64,000 nucleotides of DNA, taken from the NCBI RefSeq assembly GCF_018882405.1, contig NZ_JACVOO010000007.1, positions 58,626 to 122,625 on the forward strand, in the 5' to 3' direction. Below are positions 61,642 to 64,000 of the stretch, one piece after another. Made by a program: the position numbers and the translations under genes. How positions within the stretch are numbered: position 1 is the stretch's first letter; every line of letters starts with the position of its first letter. Origin of the DNA: Polynucleobacter sp. 31A-FELB (lineage in GTDB: Bacteria; Pseudomonadota; Gammaproteobacteria; Burkholderiales; Burkholderiaceae). The notes beneath the pieces are model-generated. The model saw only the letters and a program-made list of their open reading frames with translations. It had not been told where the DNA came from and made no database searches.

Positions 61642-63483
61642 TTAGCTTGGGGTTATTACTCCATTGGTCACTAATAGGTGCCCAGAATCAATAAGACTGG
61701 AGACTGCGCTCTTTGCCCTTTCTTTAGCTCTCTTTGGGTCGTCTATATCTAGATCTTTAGCTACCTTGATTTCAAGATCTGTTTGCGTTATCGCTTCAGA
61801 TGAATCATCCAATAACATAGCAGTCAATACATTTATTACTTGCTGCTGGTGCTTGCCCTTAATTGGCTTAGATTGAGGTTTCAATATGCCTTGTGAAACG
61901 GTACAACTGGTATGAGTGATACCCCATATATCTTCTGATCCTAGCTCTACAGTCTTTAGTTCAAAAGCATTGCATATGCCAATTTCTGAGTCTTTGGATT
62001 TTTCAATTGACCAGACGCGTTGATTGGTGGCGCTGCTCACTTTGATGACCGTATCAAGCGCCGCTAAAAGTGAAGAGTGGCCACGAAGCCCCTTTTGTGA
62101 ATCTTTACCAGCGTGATGAACAAACATTACAAAGCCATTAATTAAACTAGCCATGTACTTAGCTGCCTCAATAATTCTTCCCATTGATGCCGATGTATTT
62201 TCATCTGCCGTGGGTGATGCTCTGTTTAGGGTGTCAATAAATACAATGGCGCCATCACCTAGAGTGTTGCTAATTTCTTTTGACAAAGCTCGCCAAGCAA
62301 GATCATCTTCAACGCTAACTGATGCCGTAACAAAATAAAGATTTTTAGGCGTAGTGATTGAGTTTGATATTTCCCATGCAGCCATTCGCTGCCTTATTCC
62401 ATGTGAACCCTCAAGAGCAATATATGCAACTGATCTTTGTATGGTTGGATTGCCAAACCAAGGTTTACCTGTAGCTATCGCAAAGGCTAGGTCAAGAGCA
62501 AGAAATGTCTTACCAGAGGATGGGGCACCATAAATCGCACCAATACCATTGTTTGGAAGAACCCCTCTGACAGTCCATTCAAGAGGTGGATCTTTCCTTA
62601 AATCCTCGGCAGTCCTAAGGTACTTAGTTAACCTACTTACGTTAGGCATTGCGGCTGGATTATTTCTTGTATGGGTTTGCCACATTGAATTAACTACCGA
62701 ATGTACCTCTTCTGAATCCATTGGTGGCTGACACTTCGCTCCCCATTGCAATGCATCTTCAATGAACTCTTGAGGCGTAAGCCCGCTGACATATGCCTTG
62801 CCCGAATATGACGCTAGTAAATTATTTCGATTACCCTGTAACGTTGGGGGTGGAGCGAAACTAGAATTAGTTTGGTTTGTATTGCAGTTGATGGGTTTGG
62901 TAATGGGTGAGGCATAAATTTCAGAAAAACTCATTGCAAATGACGCCATGCTTTCTGTCGACTTAGGGCACGTGGGCATAAAAAAACATCGAGCAACATC
63001 TGAACTGCTTGAATCGATCCGAGACTTAATTTCTGGAATAGTTTCCAAGATGCCAGCATGAGTAATTTGGTACTCATCTATCGATATTGGGATCTCAAGA
63101 GGGATATAAACACGAAAGCACCCCTTGCCTTGAAGTCCATGCGAGTGTGTTGTATGGGCAAAATGAGCGTACGGCGAACACCAGCTAGACACCAGATCAA
63201 CATCCATGGTGTCAATTTTGTCTAGATCAAAAGCCAGCAATGATGTTGAATCAACACACTCTTTTGTTCTGCCAAAGGCAGCCTCTCTAGGTGACCATGG
63301 GCTAAATAGCTCAGCGTCTAACTTGCTGTTAACTATTTTATGGCATGACATCTGCATGCTATAGGTGAATTGGTTCCAGTTCATGGATATAGGAGATCCA
63401 ACCTTGGCTTTGGCTGAGCTAAAAATTAAGTGCTGTTTTTTTAACCCAGCTACTTTTTGTATATGTGTAGGGATGCTATGCAC
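61642..63483 (-). CDS. Primase-helicase (AEP-like primase fused to RepA-type ATPase)
   Basis: 613 residues. The N-terminal part has primase-polymerase-like motifs (LLAFDLDKID near 83; THSHG near 112; GCFRVYIPLE), then a PriCT-like segment (LTPQEFIEDALQWGAKCQPP, ~235-254), and a RecA-type helicase with Walker A GAPSSGKT (319-326) and IVFIDTLNRAS. Satellite and plasmid replication proteins of the P4-alpha/RepA kind look like this. It would replicate the integrase-linked element after excision. Overlaps the small gene upstream by 8 bp. Confidence 0.85.
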   Translation of the reverse strand: MHSIPTHIQKVAGLKKQHLIFSSAKAKVGSPISMNWNQFTYSMQMSCHKIVNSKLDAELFSPWSPREAAFGRTKECVDSTSLLAFDLDKIDTMDVDLVSSWCSPYAHFAHTTHSHGLQGKGCFRVYIPLEIPISIDEYQITHAGILETIPEIKSRIDSSSSDVARCFFMPTCPKSTESMASFAMSFSEIYASPITKPINCNTNQTNSSFAPPPTLQGNRNNLLASYSGKAYVSGLTPQEFIEDALQWGAKCQPPMDSEEVHSVVNSMWQTHTRNNPAAMPNVSRLTKYLRTAEDLRKDPPLEWTVRGVLPNNGIGAIYGAPSSGKTFLALDLAFAIATGKPWFGNPTIQRSVAYIALEGSHGIRQRMAAWEISNSITTPKNLYFVTASVSVEDDLAWRALSKEISNTLGDGAIVFIDTLNRASPTADENTSASMGRIIEAAKYMASLINGFVMFVHHAGKDSQKGLRGHSSLLAALDTVIKVSSATNQRVWSIEKSKDSEIGICNAFELKTVELGSEDIWGITHTSCTVSQGILKPQSKPIKGKHQQQVINVLTAMLLDDSSEAITQTDLEIKVAKDLDIDDPKRAKERAKSAVSSLIDSGHLLVTNGVITPS

Positions 63484-63694
63484 TTTGACCCCCTTTATTT
63501 AACTTGCAAATAGCAAGCGCTGTCAGTACGGTTGATGCCGTAGATAGGTAGCCTAGCTCCTGATTTTCTGTAGCCGCATATTCATTAACGTGCATTTTTG
63601 CTGCGAGCCTTAAGCTCGCTTTGCAGATTTGTTCTGCCAATGGAGTTATGTCCTCCACAAATATTTGTAGATTTTTTGACTGAGAATGTTGCAT
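63476..63694 (-). CDS. Small protein of unknown function upstream of the primase-helicase
   Basis: 72 residues, helical, no recognised motif (VEDITPLAEQICKASLRLAAKMH). Co-translated with the primase-helicase (8-bp overlap), so a helper or regulator role is likely. Nothing else was recognised in 63695-63892. Confidence 0.55.
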   Translation of the reverse strand: MQHSQSKNLQIFVEDITPLAEQICKASLRLAAKMHVNEYAATENQELGYLSTASTVLTALAICKLNKGGQSA

Positions 63695-63892
63695 AGTTAG
63701 CCTTTATTTAAATTAACCAGCTATCTATTTATTACTACTTATTTATGATTGCAAGCAAATAAATGCACTTATTCTCCACAACTCGTTGCGGTAACTTTTT
63801 TCAATTACTTCAAGGGTTTGCGCCTTATACATTTTTGTTATCAAAGATAAATTCTTAATTAATTGCGAATGCTTTGAATCGCTACCAATATC

Positions 63893-64000
63893 CTAGACAC
63901 TTGCCAACCTCGCTTGGTACTGCTGTTCAAATCTTACCGGAGAAAGCCCATTGTTGTAACTATGGCGTCTAACCGGGTTGTAAAACATTTCGATGTAATC
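63893..64000 (-). CDS. IS3-family transposase, C-terminal end only
   Basis: 35 codons and a stop run off the window edge: YIEMFYNPVRRHSYNNG then LSPVRFEQQYQ. The F-Y-N-x-R-R-H-x3-G-x-LSP pattern is the end of the IS3-family OrfB integrase. Whether the copy is complete cannot be seen. Confidence 0.85.
   Translation of the reverse strand, partial: DYIEMFYNPVRRHSYNNGLSPVRFEQQYQARLASV

Overview
The window looks like a chromosomal segment of a freshwater betaproteobacterium, most like Polynucleobacter (Burkholderiaceae). The evidence is the moderate G+C, the short intergenic spaces, and a housekeeping set typical of that group (mltG-tmk-holB-tatD, gcdH, selO, mnmH, yciB-BolA). This genus call is inference from protein content, not from a marker gene.

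Region 1 (1 to about 19.43 kb) is core chromosome. It starts inside a YeeE/YedE sulfur transporter, followed by two half-size YeeE-type proteins, a rhodanese-like sulfurtransferase, a thioesterase and mnmH. Then come glutaryl-CoA dehydrogenase, a queuosine-precursor transporter, an ABC-F ATPase, a minus-strand block (DUF1289, acyltransferase, gloA, PPIase, BolA, yciB, msrB, selO), a PaaI-type thioesterase, an NRDE protein, ygfZ, mltG, tmk, holB, tatD and an ankyrin protein.

Region 2 (about 19.44 to 51.25 kb) is an integrated conjugative or plasmid-like element. It has a control and replication module: a YdaS/Cro-like regulator behind an operator-overlapped promoter, parA, parB, ssb, and two HTH replication proteins. 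The second of these contains seven GAAC-AAA-GTTC iterons bracketed by two perfect DnaA boxes inside its reading frame. A P-type (VirB) type IV secretion system follows (virB2, B3, B4, B5, B6, B8, B9, B10, DUF1173, a TrbM-like protein, virB11). After it lies an IncI-type type IVb pilus operon (pilL, N, P, O, Q, R, S, T-like, M, V), an outer membrane protein and a lytic transglycosylase. No relaxase and no VirD4-type coupling protein are in the window.

The most interesting signal is a repeated RNA-like leader: a small hairpin with an invariant UUAGCG loop and covarying stem, followed by CUUGAUAGGA. In full or variant form it sits at the head of all four T4SS/pilus gene blocks (virB2, virB5, virB8, pilL) and again, twice, downstream of ssb. 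It could tie the control module to the transfer genes.

Region 3 (51.25 to 56.57 kb) holds a type III restriction-modification system between two traces of element ends: an attachment-site-like scrap at 51.22 kb and a decayed second copy of the lytic transglycosylase at 56.3-56.5 kb. Region 4 starts with an odd tRNA-Ser gene (anticodon ACU, mismatched acceptor stem). A P4-type integrase, an integrase relic, an outer membrane beta-barrel protein, a complete IS30-family element with 26-bp inverted repeats, a Cys/His-cluster protein, and a primase-helicase follow, and the window ends in the 3' end of an IS3-family transposase. Regions 2 to 4 look like successive integrations at or near one tRNA-Ser locus.
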